Shown here piece by piece: positions 42,565 through 52,053 of a DNA stretch of 64,000 bases; positions within the stretch are counted from its first letter, which is position 1; each line of letters begins with the position of its first letter. The notes beneath the pieces were generated by a model. That model was given only the letters and a program-made list of their open reading frames with translations. It ran no database searches and had not been told where the DNA came from. This stretch comes from Marivita sp003149565 (GTDB taxonomy: Bacteria > Pseudomonadota > Alphaproteobacteria > Rhodobacterales > Rhodobacteraceae). Made by a program: the position numbers and the translations under genes. Where the stretch lies: NCBI RefSeq assembly GCF_965216415.1, contig NZ_CBDCFU010000002.1. The stretch is one strand, 5' to 3'.

Positions 42565-43948
42565 GTCCATGCTCCTCTTTCATGTCATTGGCGGCAGCCG
42601 ATCCGGCGATATGCCCCAGAACCGTCGCTGCCAGCAGCCCATTGCCGGATAGATAACCGCTATCACCGGAACCTGAAACACCCACCGCAGCACCTCCCGC
42701 CGCAAAGAGGTTTTTAAAGACGCCACCGTCGGTTTTACAGACGCGGGCGTCTTGATCGACGCGCAAACCACCCTGCGTGTGGAACAAGGCTCCGGTCACT
42801 TTTACCGCACAGTAAGGCGGTTTGAGCGGTTCGCCAAGGAAGCTGCGTCCAAAAGCGTCAGGCCCGTCTGTGGGAATGCTGGTGATCGTCTGCGTCAACG
42901 TGTCTTCCGGCAGTCCGGTGACAGCTGCCAATTCGGCCAAAGTGTTGGCGGTGCGGATTGCGCCGATGGCCTCGGCATCCTTGAAGTCCTGAAACTGCCG
43001 CGCGATGCCTGCGATGCGTCTGTCAAAGATCGTCCAGGCGATGCCCTCCGGCTGGGCCAGCACCGCGCGGGCGGCTTCAGAGTAGCCCTGGCTCTCGTCC
43101 CAGAATCGCGCGCCATTCAGGTTCACTTGCACGCCACCTTTGGTGATTACCGCCCAAGTGATCAGGATTCCCTGCGGATGCGCGACATTCCCGTGGCCCT
43201 GATAGGCACCCAAATGCAGCGTTTCCGCCCCAAGCGCCTCGCCCCAAGTCACGGCATCGCCCTGATTGTAGTCATGCCCAAACCAGACCGCGTTTTCGAT
43301 CTCTGGCATGAACTGGCGCACCATGGCGCGATTGCCGCCATAGCCGTTGCAGGCAAGGATCAGTGCGCCGCAGCCCACATCTTCCGTACCGTTCGGCCCT
43401 TCCAACCGTACGCCTTTGACGGTGTCGCCCTCGACGAAAAGCGAGGTCGCGCGGCGGTTGCAGATTATGTCGATCCCCTGCGCCTCGCAGGCGGCGCGCA
43501 GCCTGTCGATCAATTCACGCCCTGCGCGGGTGGGAAGCCCGTGCATCCGCCTGCGGGAGTGCCCCGGATAGTCGAAATCGGTCACAACCGAGAATGGCAT
43601 GTCGAACTTGTCCGCCAGCCATTCGATCACTTTGCCCGAGTGGCCAGCCAATAAATCGACAAGCTCCTGAGGGTTCTCGCCCTTCGCCTTCTTCTGGATG
43701 TCCCGCGCGAAAAGGTCGGCACTGTCCTCGATCCCCGCTTCCCGCTGAAACCGCGTGCCTGCCGCCGGGATCAGCCCGGCGGAGAGTGCGGTGGACCCGG
43801 AGGGTGCGGCATCTGCCTCTATCACCAGAACCGATGCCCCGGCATCATGCGCTGTCAGCGCGGCGACCAGACCACATGCCCCCGCGCCGACAATCAGGAT
43901 CGGCGCTTCAAGATCGAACCCGGTGTCAGGCGGTGGCAGGATGGGCAT
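42557..43948 (-). CDS. FAD-dependent oxidoreductase, fumarate-reductase flavoprotein type
   Basis: 463 residues. FAD-binding GxGxxG in ILIVGAGACGLVAALTAHDA, second glycine motif LFAAGGAAVGVSGSGDSGYL, and substrate-domain HTQGGLRVD. The fold is that of FrdA, urocanate reductase and tricarballylate dehydrogenase (TcuA). No signal peptide or heme motif, so it is cytoplasmic. In this cluster it could desaturate or saturate a carboxylate intermediate. It lies 3 bases after the lyase gene. Confidence 0.85.
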   Translation of the reverse strand: MPILPPPDTGFDLEAPILIVGAGACGLVAALTAHDAGASVLVIEADAAPSGSTALSAGLIPAAGTRFQREAGIEDSADLFARDIQKKAKGENPQELVDLLAGHSGKVIEWLADKFDMPFSVVTDFDYPGHSRRRMHGLPTRAGRELIDRLRAACEAQGIDIICNRRATSLFVEGDTVKGVRLEGPNGTEDVGCGALILACNGYGGNRAMVRQFMPEIENAVWFGHDYNQGDAVTWGEALGAETLHLGAYQGHGNVAHPQGILITWAVITKGGVQVNLNGARFWDESQGYSEAARAVLAQPEGIAWTIFDRRIAGIARQFQDFKDAEAIGAIRTANTLAELAAVTGLPEDTLTQTITSIPTDGPDAFGRSFLGEPLKPPYCAVKVTGALFHTQGGLRVDQDARVCKTDGGVFKNLFAAGGAAVGVSGSGDSGYLSGNGLLAATVLGHIAGSAAANDMKEEHGHA

Positions 43949-43951
43949 GGC

Positions 43952-44821
43952 TCAGTCGTGCTCGCCGGACTCGTAATGTTTGCCCAGGGCCAGCATCTCG
44001 TCCGTGCCCAACCGGTCGTTCAACCCGCCGAAATCGAACATCCGGTCGGCAAAGGCGCGGTTGCTGCCGGTGGCCATCAGGCTCTGGTAATAGCTTTCAG
44101 CCGTATGCGCCAAGGCGCGCACGATTCCGCCGGGGAAGATCACGATAGAGAACCCAAGGTCGTTGAGGAAAGACGCGTTCTGGATCGGCGTCGCGCCGCC
44201 TTCGACCATGTTCACCAGCAGCGGCACACGATCCTTGAACCGCTCTGTCACCGTCTTCATCTCGTCCACCGACCGCAGCGCTTCGATGAAGAGCGCATCG
44301 GCCCCTGCCGCGACATAAGCCTCGGCCCGGTCGATGGCGGCGTCGAAGCCTTCGACAGCCACCGCATCGGTGCGGGCGATGATCAGGGTCTCATCGCTGG
44401 CCCGTGCATCCGCCATCGCTGCGATCTTGCCGACCATTTCCTGTGCGGGAATGATGGATTTCTCAGCCAGATGCCCGCAACGTTTCGGATAGGTCTGGTC
44501 TTCGACCTGCAACGCATTGGCCCCTGCGCGTTCGTATAGCCGCATGGTCCGTTGCGCGTTCAGCGCGTTGCCAAACCCTGTGTCGGCGTCGATGATGACC
44601 GGGATGTCCACGCGGTCGCGGATCAGCGCCATCGTGTCGGACATTTCGCTGACCGAGGTGAGGCCGATGTCCGGTCGACCCAGCCGGGTATAGGCGACCG
44701 CTGCGCCGCTGAGATACAGCGCCTCAAACCCGGCTTGTGCCGCAAGCGCCGCCGTCAGGGCGTCGTAGACACCCGGCGCGACAAGGATCTCGTCAGAGGC
44801 AAGGCGGGTCTTCAGGCTCAT
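43952..44821 (-). CDS. Isocitrate-lyase/PEP-mutase superfamily C-C lyase
   Basis: 289 residues. TIM-barrel with Mg2+ residues in PVIIDADTGFGN, catalytic loop YPKRCGHLAEKSIIP (the KRCGH cysteine), and LIIARTDAVAVEGFD. The closest families are 2-methylisocitrate lyase, 2,3-dimethylmalate lyase and oxaloacetate decarboxylase. The KRCGH motif means a real lyase rather than a phosphonate enzyme. With a LeuCD-like hydratase in the divergent arm, a 2,3-dimethylmalate-lyase-like role is attractive. It overlaps the isochorismatase-fold gene by four bases. Confidence 0.86.
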   Translation of the reverse strand: MSLKTRLASDEILVAPGVYDALTAALAAQAGFEALYLSGAAVAYTRLGRPDIGLTSVSEMSDTMALIRDRVDIPVIIDADTGFGNALNAQRTMRLYERAGANALQVEDQTYPKRCGHLAEKSIIPAQEMVGKIAAMADARASDETLIIARTDAVAVEGFDAAIDRAEAYVAAGADALFIEALRSVDEMKTVTERFKDRVPLLVNMVEGGATPIQNASFLNDLGFSIVIFPGGIVRALAHTAESYYQSLMATGSNRAFADRMFDFGGLNDRLGTDEMLALGKHYESGEHD

Positions 44822-45423
44822 GTCAGAGTTTCCAGCATCTCGGCGCAGGTCACGTTCGGGCAGACCGACGCCAGCGACAGCAATGTGGCGTCGTGCACCT
44901 CTTGTTTGAAGGCGGCACAGCCATCGGACAGCAGGATGGTGTGCAGGTTCCGCAGATGCGCGTCACGCACCGTGCTCGCGACCCCGCCATTGGTGACGAT
45001 GCCGCCGATGATCAGCGTGTCGATATCCAGCGCCCGAAGGATGTATTCCAGCCGCGTCTGGTAGAGCGCGGAATAGGCGACCTTTTCAATGGTGTAATCC
45101 GCCGGTGCCAAAGCATCGACCAAGTTGTGCCCGAACTTGCCGGGAGCAAAGTCGCCCTTGCCAAGGAACGGCCGCAACTCTTTCAGGTGCGGTGCGATGA
45201 GCGGTTCATCATTCGGACCCGGCACCAGCGTAAACTGCGCGCTGATATAGGTGCCGCCCTTGGCACGCAGCGCGTCCACAACCGGTTTGATCCGGGCAGG
45301 CAGGGCGGTGATCGCCTCGGCCGTCTGTCCGGCGCGGCCATAGGCACCTTCGGGGTGCAGAAAGTCGTTCTGCAGGTCGATGGTCAGAAGGGCCGTGCGC
45401 TTTGGGTCGATTGTGTGGGCCAT
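44818..45423 (-). CDS. Isochorismatase-fold hydrolase without the catalytic cysteine
   Basis: 201 residues. Asp of the triad is in LLTIDLQNDFLHP, and Lys in IEKVAYSALYQTRLEYIL. The segment that carries the nucleophilic Cys in amidases (TNVCVxxT) reads TNGGVASTVRDA, with Gly in place of Cys. True isochorismatases also have Gly there, so it may be a vinyl-ether or other non-thiol hydrolase rather than an amidase. It lies between hyuA and the lyase gene in the operon, with 3- and 4-base junctions. Confidence 0.82.
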   Translation of the reverse strand: MAHTIDPKRTALLTIDLQNDFLHPEGAYGRAGQTAEAITALPARIKPVVDALRAKGGTYISAQFTLVPGPNDEPLIAPHLKELRPFLGKGDFAPGKFGHNLVDALAPADYTIEKVAYSALYQTRLEYILRALDIDTLIIGGIVTNGGVASTVRDAHLRNLHTILLSDGCAAFKQEVHDATLLSLASVCPNVTCAEMLETLT

Positions 45424-45426
45424 GTC

Positions 45427-47484
45427 TCAGTCCTCATCCCGTGTGATGATGGTGTTGCCGCAGGTGTCGACCCTGGCGGTCAGGCCGGGATCGACCAGCA
45501 CGGTTGTGTCCGGCTGTACAAGGATTGCGGGGCCTTTGACCTCGGCACCGACGGGTAGGGCAAGGCGGTTGTAGATCGCGGTGTCGAACCACGTATCGCC
45601 GAAATGCACCTTGCGGCTTCCGGTATGTGCGGCCTCGACCGACCCGCCCTTGGGGGCCAGCGTGGTCAGGTCAAACTTGGGCCGCCGCCCGATCACGGCG
45701 GTCCTAAGGTTCATCACCCGACGTGTGCCGTTCTTGAGCAGGCGTCCATAGGTGGCTTGGTAGGCGGCATCAAACGCGGCTTCGACGTTGGTAATCGTGG
45801 GCGCTGTCACAGTGGTGCCTTCGACCTTGATCGGTAGGGGCACAGCGACAGTATGGGTCTGTCCGACATAGGCCATGTCCAATTCAACCACGATATCGCG
45901 CGCCTCGAACCTGGATTGCGCAGCATCGAGCAGGGCCATCCCATCGTCGATATGCTTCTGCATCACCTCGCGCAGCGCATTTGTGTCGAGGGTAGCCGTC
46001 AACGAGTTGATCGTCTGCACGAAATCCTGCCGCATGTCGGCAATCACGCAACCCATCGCGCTGGTCACACCGGGATAGCGCGGGACAATCGCGCTGCCGA
46101 TGCCGACCCCTTTCAGGATCGCGCCGGTGTGCAGCGCGCCACCGCCACCGAAGGGCATGAAGGCGAACCGCTTGGGATCGAACCCGCGTTCGATGCTGAC
46201 CAGACGGATTGCGCCCGCCATGCGCGAATTGGCGACGCGCAGAATGGCTTCGGCGGCCTCGATGGTGGTCAGGCCAAGCTTTGATCCGACATGGATGTCG
46301 ATGGCCTTTGCAGCCGCATCCACATCCAGACGGCTCAGCTTTCCCCCGATGGGATTGTTGGGATCGATCCGGCCCAGCACGACATTCGCATCGGTCACGG
46401 TCGGGCGGTCATTGCCCTGACCATAGGCCACAGGGCCGGGTGTCGATCCAGCACTCTCAGGCCCGATGTTCAAGAGGCCACCCTTGTCGACCCACGCGAT
46501 GGAGCCACCACCGGCGCCAATCGTCGTGATCTCGATCATCGGGTTGCGCACCACCATGCCGAAATCGATGGAGGTCTGCGGCGACAGCATGGACTGCCCC
46601 TTGGCGATCAGCGCCACGTCAAAGCTGGTGCCACCCATGTCACCGGTGATGACGTTCTCAAAACCCGCAGTTGTCGCGATATGCCCGGCGGCGATCACGC
46701 CAGCGGCGGGGCCGGACAGGGCCGTGCGAATGGGCAGGCGGCAGGCGGTGTCGGTCCCCATGACGCCGCCGTTGGACTGCACGATCATGAACTCGCCGCC
46801 GAACCCGCCCTTGGTCAGTGCTTGATCCAGACGGTTGATATAGCCCGACACTTCGGGTTGCAGATAGGCGTTCAGCGCGGTGGTCGAGAAGCGTTCGAAT
46901 TCTCGGATTTCCGGCAGGATTTCCGACGAACAGCTCACATGGTCGTTGGGCCACATGGCGCGGACGGCCTCAACAGCCTTGGCCTCGTTCTCGGCATTTG
47001 CATAGGCGTTGGCGAACAGGATCGCGACCGCCAGACAGCCTTCGTCGATCAACTGCTTGGCGGCTGCCTTGACCGCGTCCAGATCAACGGGCGTGCGGAT
47101 CGTACCATCGGCAAGCGTTCGTTCCGGCACCTCAAGGCGCAGATTGCGCGGCACAACGGGCTCGAAATCGCCGCGCAGGCCCCAAGTGCGGGGCCTGTCG
47201 CGGCGGCGCATTTCAAGAACGTCGCGGAGTCCGTGAGTGGTGATCACGCCGATCTTTGCGCCTTTGCGCTCGAGCAGAGCATTGGTTCCGGCGGTGGTGC
47301 CGTGCACAACCGCCGCGACGGTAGAGAGGTCAGCGACCTGCTGGCCGATCCCATCCAAAAAACCGCCCGACTGGTCGGGACGGGTCGTGGGCACCTTGGC
47401 GACGGTCGCGGTGCCGGTGGCCTCGTCCAGCACGAACACGTCGGTAAAGGTGCCGCCGACATCAACGCCGATCATCTTGCTCAT
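45427..47484 (-). CDS. hyuA: Hydantoinase/oxoprolinase subunit A
   Basis: 685 residues. The N-terminal ASKHA phosphate loop MSKMIGVDVGGTFTDVFVLD and later GDMGGTSFDVALI and AGGGSIAWVDKGG are intact. HyuA/HyuB enzymes use ATP to open cyclic amides (5-oxoproline, N-methylhydantoin) or to activate ketones (acetone carboxylase relatives). The start at 47484 overlaps the hyuB stop as ATGA; a longer in-frame reading is excluded because it overlaps hyuB. Main ring-opening candidate of the cluster. Confidence 0.9.
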   Translation of the reverse strand: MSKMIGVDVGGTFTDVFVLDEATGTATVAKVPTTRPDQSGGFLDGIGQQVADLSTVAAVVHGTTAGTNALLERKGAKIGVITTHGLRDVLEMRRRDRPRTWGLRGDFEPVVPRNLRLEVPERTLADGTIRTPVDLDAVKAAAKQLIDEGCLAVAILFANAYANAENEAKAVEAVRAMWPNDHVSCSSEILPEIREFERFSTTALNAYLQPEVSGYINRLDQALTKGGFGGEFMIVQSNGGVMGTDTACRLPIRTALSGPAAGVIAAGHIATTAGFENVITGDMGGTSFDVALIAKGQSMLSPQTSIDFGMVVRNPMIEITTIGAGGGSIAWVDKGGLLNIGPESAGSTPGPVAYGQGNDRPTVTDANVVLGRIDPNNPIGGKLSRLDVDAAAKAIDIHVGSKLGLTTIEAAEAILRVANSRMAGAIRLVSIERGFDPKRFAFMPFGGGGALHTGAILKGVGIGSAIVPRYPGVTSAMGCVIADMRQDFVQTINSLTATLDTNALREVMQKHIDDGMALLDAAQSRFEARDIVVELDMAYVGQTHTVAVPLPIKVEGTTVTAPTITNVEAAFDAAYQATYGRLLKNGTRRVMNLRTAVIGRRPKFDLTTLAPKGGSVEAAHTGSRKVHFGDTWFDTAIYNRLALPVGAEVKGPAILVQPDTTVLVDPGLTARVDTCGNTIITRDED

Positions 47485-49175
47485 GCCGCGACCTCTTTCC
47501 ATGCGGGGCCGTAAAGCTCGGTCGCTTTGTCCGGTGTCAGGTATCCCAGCGCCACGTCGCGGGCGACTGCGCTTGCATCCCGGTCGGACGCTGCGCCGTA
47601 GCCACCTCCACCTGGGGTGTCCAGGCGCACCGCCTGGCCTTTGGTCAGCTTGATCCCGAGCATTTTCGACGCCAGCGGCGGGGTCTTCCACCCATCCGCT
47701 TGCTCGTAGTGAAACACGTTCATCGCCCCTGTGCAGCCGCCCTGCACACCCTGCGGAGCGAACCGGCCGCGTTCACCAAACAGGAACGCCTCGGCGTTTT
47801 CTTCAAGCACTTCAATCTCATAGGTCGCGCCCAAACCGCCGCGATGCGCACCGGCGCCCGCGCTGTCGGGGCGCAGGGCCCATTTGCGGAACATCACCGG
47901 ATAGGCCGCCTCAAGGATTTCCATCGGCGGGATCGTCGCGGTGGAAATCGGCGCGTTTCCATGGTTCAGACCGTCCGACTCGCGGCTTCCGCCGTGCCCG
48001 CCGCCGTAGAAGCTGAACATCACCCAGCGCTGTCCGTTCGCCCGCTTGCCCGCGATGGAAAGCGCATTGATCGTGCCATAAGCGTTGGCAACGACGCGGT
48101 CTGGCGCGGCTTGGGACGCGGCGCTGAAAATCACGTCGATCATGCGCAGAATCGTTTCGGTATAACCGCCGACGGGGGCCGGGAATTCGGCCGAAAGCAG
48201 CGACCCGTCCGGCACACGCACATCAATCGGGCGCATGACACCGGCATTGGCGGGCAGGTCGGGGAAGATGTGTTTGATCGCGACATAGGCGGTCGCCACG
48301 GCGGTCGGGTAGGCGATGTTCACCGGGCCAGCGGTCACAGGTGCGGTGCCTTCGAAATCTAGCACCATCCGGTCGCCTTTGATCTCGAGCGCCACTTTGA
48401 TCGGCAGGGCAACATCGGTGATCCCGTCATTGTCGAGGTAATCCACCGCCTCCCAGCGCCCGTCCGGCAGACCCGACAGTTCGGAGCGCATCAGCGTTTC
48501 GGCGCGGTCGCCCAAGGCGTTCAAAGCCGCAGACACGGTCTCGGCCCCGTATTCGTTTAGCAACTCGTCCAGCCGCTTCACACCGAGGTCCAAGGCGCCC
48601 AACTGTCCGTTCAGGTCGCCCATCGCCGATTGCGGCAGGCGGGTGTTGCGCAAGAGGATGTCGATGATGTCCTGCTGGATCACGCCGGCGCGGGCCAGCT
48701 TGACCGGGGGCAGGATGAACGCCTCTTGGAAGGCTTCGGTGGCGGAGGGGTTGTAGTTGCCCGGCACCGCGCCACCCACATCGTGCCAGTGGCCGACACT
48801 GGCGAGGTAGCAGAACAGCTCCCCATCACGGAAATAAGGGCGCACCAGCCGCATGTCGGACAGGTGCGTGCCGCCCATATGGGCGTCGTTGAAGATGTAT
48901 ATGTCGCCATCATCCAGATCACCGGCCTCGGCGGCTTTGTCGATGACGGCTTTCACGGCAAAGGCCATGACCCCGACGAAGATCGGCAGACCGGATTTGC
49001 CCTGCACGAGAGTGTCGCCGCTATCGGCATGGTAAAAACCGTGTGACGCATCATGCGCCTCGGCGATGATCGGGTTGAAGGCGGCGCGGAACAGGGTCGC
49101 GTCCATTTCGTCGGCGATCTGCTCCATCCGTCCAGCCAGAACGGCGAGGGTGATCGGGTCGATGGCGGCACTCAT
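47481..49175 (-). CDS. hyuB: Hydantoinase/oxoprolinase subunit B
   Basis: 564 residues of the HyuB family (starts MSAAIDPITLAVLAGRMEQI). Features include the NDAHMGGTHLSDMRLVRPYF metal/catalytic region near residue 90 and GGHGGSRESDGLNHGNAPIS. It forms the second half of the ATP-dependent enzyme with HyuA. Four-base overlaps join it to both neighbours, giving a tightly coupled operon. Confidence 0.9.
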   Translation of the reverse strand: MSAAIDPITLAVLAGRMEQIADEMDATLFRAAFNPIIAEAHDASHGFYHADSGDTLVQGKSGLPIFVGVMAFAVKAVIDKAAEAGDLDDGDIYIFNDAHMGGTHLSDMRLVRPYFRDGELFCYLASVGHWHDVGGAVPGNYNPSATEAFQEAFILPPVKLARAGVIQQDIIDILLRNTRLPQSAMGDLNGQLGALDLGVKRLDELLNEYGAETVSAALNALGDRAETLMRSELSGLPDGRWEAVDYLDNDGITDVALPIKVALEIKGDRMVLDFEGTAPVTAGPVNIAYPTAVATAYVAIKHIFPDLPANAGVMRPIDVRVPDGSLLSAEFPAPVGGYTETILRMIDVIFSAASQAAPDRVVANAYGTINALSIAGKRANGQRWVMFSFYGGGHGGSRESDGLNHGNAPISTATIPPMEILEAAYPVMFRKWALRPDSAGAGAHRGGLGATYEIEVLEENAEAFLFGERGRFAPQGVQGGCTGAMNVFHYEQADGWKTPPLASKMLGIKLTKGQAVRLDTPGGGGYGAASDRDASAVARDVALGYLTPDKATELYGPAWKEVAA

Positions 49176-49732
49176 TTCGCGTGCACCTCAGCCATGTCGT
49201 TCCAGACGTCCTGACGCACGATCTTGCCTCCGGAAATTTCGAAACGGTCGATGAAACGGATGCCCTCGAACGGGGCGCCGTCCATCCATTCGCCATACAA
49301 GGTGCCGCGCGCGTAAACGACCGCGACACCGCCGCTGTGCATGGCGTCAAAACCTTCATAGGTTTTCTTGACGAACTTGTAGCGACCCTTGGACCATTCG
49401 ATCAGTTCCGAAAGCTGCGTCATCGGCTGGGTCGCTGGGAACACCATCTGGAAGCCGTCGCCCAGCATCCCCTGCGCGGTGTCCAGATCGCGGGCTTCCA
49501 TCGCGGCGAGGTAATCGCGCACGATTTGGGCTGGATCGGGCAGGGCTGGGGCCGGTTGGCGGTGCTGGCCGCCACGGGCATAGGCCTCGGACGGGTATTC
49601 GTGCAGCATCACGGTAATCGCCTCATCCGGTGCCGGAACGACAAATCGAATCGCATCTGTGAGAGCTGAAGTGAGGCGGGATTTCTCGGTGGGGCTGTAT
49701 CCTTCAAGGATGTGCGCTTCCACGATTGGCAT
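49172..49732 (-). CDS. Tautomerase domain fused to SnoaL-like domain
   Basis: 186 residues. Residues 1-60 (MPIVEAHILEGYSPTEKSRL) are a 4-oxalocrotonate-tautomerase domain with the catalytic Pro1. Residues about 75-186 form a SnoaL/NTF2-like domain (PAQIVRDYLAAMEARDLDTA, then FIDRFEISGGKIVRQDVWND). Such a fusion suggests keto-enol isomerisation linked to a cyclase- or dehydratase-like pocket. First gene of the minus-strand operon; GGAGAGG lies six bases before the ATG at 49730-49732. Confidence 0.82.
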   Translation of the reverse strand: MPIVEAHILEGYSPTEKSRLTSALTDAIRFVVPAPDEAITVMLHEYPSEAYARGGQHRQPAPALPDPAQIVRDYLAAMEARDLDTAQGMLGDGFQMVFPATQPMTQLSELIEWSKGRYKFVKKTYEGFDAMHSGGVAVVYARGTLYGEWMDGAPFEGIRFIDRFEISGGKIVRQDVWNDMAEVHAK

Positions 49733-49772
49733 ATGACCCTCTCCAAAATCTGCACTTTTCATATAACAGGTT

Positions 49773-49792
49773 TTGGTATATTGAAAGACCAA
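49773..49792. promoter_or_regulatory. Likely GntR operator between the two catabolic operons
   Basis: TTGGT (49773-49777) and ACCAA (49788-49792) form a 20-bp dyad around an AT-rich centre, in the gap between the divergent tautomerase and GntR genes. Size and position suit a GntR/HutC dimer site controlling both arms. Confidence 0.55.
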
Positions 49793-49861
49793 CAAATGAA
49801 GAATCTTCGCTGGATCATCCATTGGTCGTGAGGATCGCCAACCAACAGGGGTCGCGCTGCC

Positions 49862-50656
49862 GTGACGCTGAACGCGCATTCCGGACTTCCAGAAGGCGGC
49901 AAGGCCCGCCGAGTTTACCTGTTGCTGCGCGACGAAATTTCCAACGGTGTTTTCAAAGATGGTGATCGACTTCCCGGTGAGCACAAGCTGGCCGAGCAGT
50001 TCGATGTGTCCCGCATCACCATCCGCCGTGCGCTTGAGGCGCTGGCCGCCGATGGCTGGATCGAGAAAAAGACAGGGGCTGGCTCGGTCGTGCGGGCGCA
50101 GGAGCAGGCGGGCCACAGGCTGTCCGCCGATTTCGCGACACTGATCCCGCATCTGGTCGAAATGGACCGCAAGACAACCGCACGGCTGTTGTCCTTTTCC
50201 TATGAAAGCGCGCCTGCGGCTGTGGCCGAGGCGTTGGGCATTTCGGAAGGTGCGGATGTGCAGAAGGCGGTGCGTGTGCGGTCCTCGGGCGGTCAGCCGT
50301 TTTCGCACCTTACCACCTATGTGCCCAAAGAGATCGCCGTCAGCTATGACGAGGCGGATTTGGCGACGCAACCGCTGTTCCGGCTGCTCGAGCGCAGTGG
50401 GGTGAGCGTCGCCAGTGCTCACCAGACCGTGACGGCGGCGCTTGCGACGCCCGATGTGGCCGAGGCGCTTGAGGTGTCGGTCGGTTCACCGCTGCTCTTT
50501 GTCCAGAGGATCGTGCGCGATGCGAACGGGCAGGGGGTCGAACACCTTTCTGCCCTCTACCGGCCCGACATGTTTCGTCTCGAGATGAGTTTGGCCCGTG
50601 TCGGTGCAGGCGAGGCGCGGCATTGGGAGCCGGTGATCGGAGGGGCAACGAAATGA
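49862..50656 (+). CDS. GntR-family regulator, HutC subfamily (UTRA domain)
   Basis: 264 residues. Winged helix DEISNGVFKDGDRLPGEHKL then QFDVSRITIRRALEALAADG, followed by a UTRA ligand domain (about 90-250) with SHLTTYVPKEIAVSYDEADL. HutC-type repressors usually respond to a pathway intermediate. Starts at GTG 49862. It is divergent from the tautomerase/hyu operon and overlaps the leuC-like gene by four bases, so it probably represses both arms until the substrate appears. Confidence 0.9.
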   Translation: MTLNAHSGLPEGGKARRVYLLLRDEISNGVFKDGDRLPGEHKLAEQFDVSRITIRRALEALAADGWIEKKTGAGSVVRAQEQAGHRLSADFATLIPHLVEMDRKTTARLLSFSYESAPAAVAEALGISEGADVQKAVRVRSSGGQPFSHLTTYVPKEIAVSYDEADLATQPLFRLLERSGVSVASAHQTVTAALATPDVAEALEVSVGSPLLFVQRIVRDANGQGVEHLSALYRPDMFRLEMSLARVGAGEARHWEPVIGGATK

Positions 50657-52053
50657 GCGCTCGCCGTCTTCTCGACAAGCTGTGGGAGAGCCACGAAATC
50701 CTCCGCCGTGAAGACGGAACAAGCCTCCTGTGGGTGGACCGTCATCTGGTGCACGAAGGATCGCACCACGCCTTTGCCAAGATCGCAGAGCGCGGCGTGC
50801 CGGTGGCTGAGCCGGGGCTGACTTTTGGCGTGGCCGATCATTATGCGCCGACGCGCGGCAAGCCTGCGACGGACGCGATTGCCCGGATGATCGCGACATT
50901 GGCGTCGAACACCGACACACACGGCATCACCTGCTTCGGTCTGGATGATCCGCGTCAGGGCATCGTGCATGTGATCGGACCGGAACAGGGGCTGACCTTG
51001 CCGGGTCTGCTCATCAATTGCGGCGACAGTCACACCTCGACCCACGGAGCTTTCGGGGCTTTGGCCTTTGGCATCGGTGCGACCGAGGTGGCGCATGTTC
51101 TGGCGACGCAGACGGTCTGGCAAAAAAAGCCCAAGGCGATGCGGATCGACGTGACCGGGCGGCTTGGGCCGGGAGTTGGCGCGAAGGATCTTGCGCTGGC
51201 GTGGATCGCCAAACTGGGCGCGGATGGCGCGCGGGGTCATGCCATCGAATATACCGGGCCTGCCGTGCGATCCCTGTCGATGGAAGGGCGGATGACGCTC
51301 TGTAATCTTTCCATCGAAGGCGGTGCCCGGTTCGGAATGATCGCGCCGGATCAGGTGACCTTTGACTATGTCAAAGGCCGTCCTTTTGCGCCCAGCGGCG
51401 TCGATTGGGAACGCGCGGTCGAACTGTGGTCCGAACTGCCTTCAGAGGCGGATGCAATATACGATGTCAGCGTCAGTCTTGATGCCTCTGAGATCGCACC
51501 CATTGTGACATGGGGGACGACGCCGGAGGATGCCTTGCCGGTGACAGCAACGATTCCTGACCCTGCCAGAATGTCCGGTACTGCTGCTGAACGTGCGCGC
51601 AACGCTCTGGAGTACATGGGACTCACGCCGGGGCGTGCTTTAAAACAGATCGCGGTGGATCAGGTTTTCATAGGGTCCTGCACCAACGCGCGCATCGAAG
51701 ATCTGCGCGCGGCAGCGGCAGTGTTGGCCGGGCGACGGGCCAAGGTGCCGGGAATCGTCTCGCCCGGGTCGCAACAGGTCAAAGCGCAAGCCGAGGCGGA
51801 AGGGCTGGACCGTATCTTCATCGATGCAGGGCTCGACTGGGTTGGGTCGGGCTGTTCGATGTGCGTGGCGATGAACGGAGATCACGTGGAGCCGGGCAAG
51901 CGTTGTGCCTCTACCACGAACCGCAACTTCCGGGGTCGTCAGGGGCGCGGGGCGCGCACACACCTCATGTCACCCGCAATGGTGGCCGCTGCGGCGGTGA
52001 CCGGGCATCTGACAGATGTACGCGAATTGCTAAGAGAGAGGGTACCCGCATGA
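50653..52053 (+). CDS. LeuC-like hydratase large subunit (aconitase family)
   Basis: 466 residues. The [4Fe-4S] ligands are in IGSCTNARIEDLRAA and GSGCSMCVAMN, and CGDSHTSTHGAFGALAFGIG is the substrate loop. The fold is 3-isopropylmalate dehydratase large subunit, but the genetic setting (GntR, TRAP, lyase) is catabolic rather than leucine biosynthesis. Related catabolic pairs include citraconate and 2,3-dimethylmaleate hydratases. It overlaps GntR and the small-subunit gene by four bases each. Confidence 0.87.
   Translation: MSARRLLDKLWESHEILRREDGTSLLWVDRHLVHEGSHHAFAKIAERGVPVAEPGLTFGVADHYAPTRGKPATDAIARMIATLASNTDTHGITCFGLDDPRQGIVHVIGPEQGLTLPGLLINCGDSHTSTHGAFGALAFGIGATEVAHVLATQTVWQKKPKAMRIDVTGRLGPGVGAKDLALAWIAKLGADGARGHAIEYTGPAVRSLSMEGRMTLCNLSIEGGARFGMIAPDQVTFDYVKGRPFAPSGVDWERAVELWSELPSEADAIYDVSVSLDASEIAPIVTWGTTPEDALPVTATIPDPARMSGTAAERARNALEYMGLTPGRALKQIAVDQVFIGSCTNARIEDLRAAAAVLAGRRAKVPGIVSPGSQQVKAQAEAEGLDRIFIDAGLDWVGSGCSMCVAMNGDHVEPGKRCASTTNRNFRGRQGRGARTHLMSPAMVAAAAVTGHLTDVRELLRERVPA

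Noticed and set aside
46291..47514. Plus-strand 407-codon frame
   Set aside because: Antisense to hyuA with no protein-family features.
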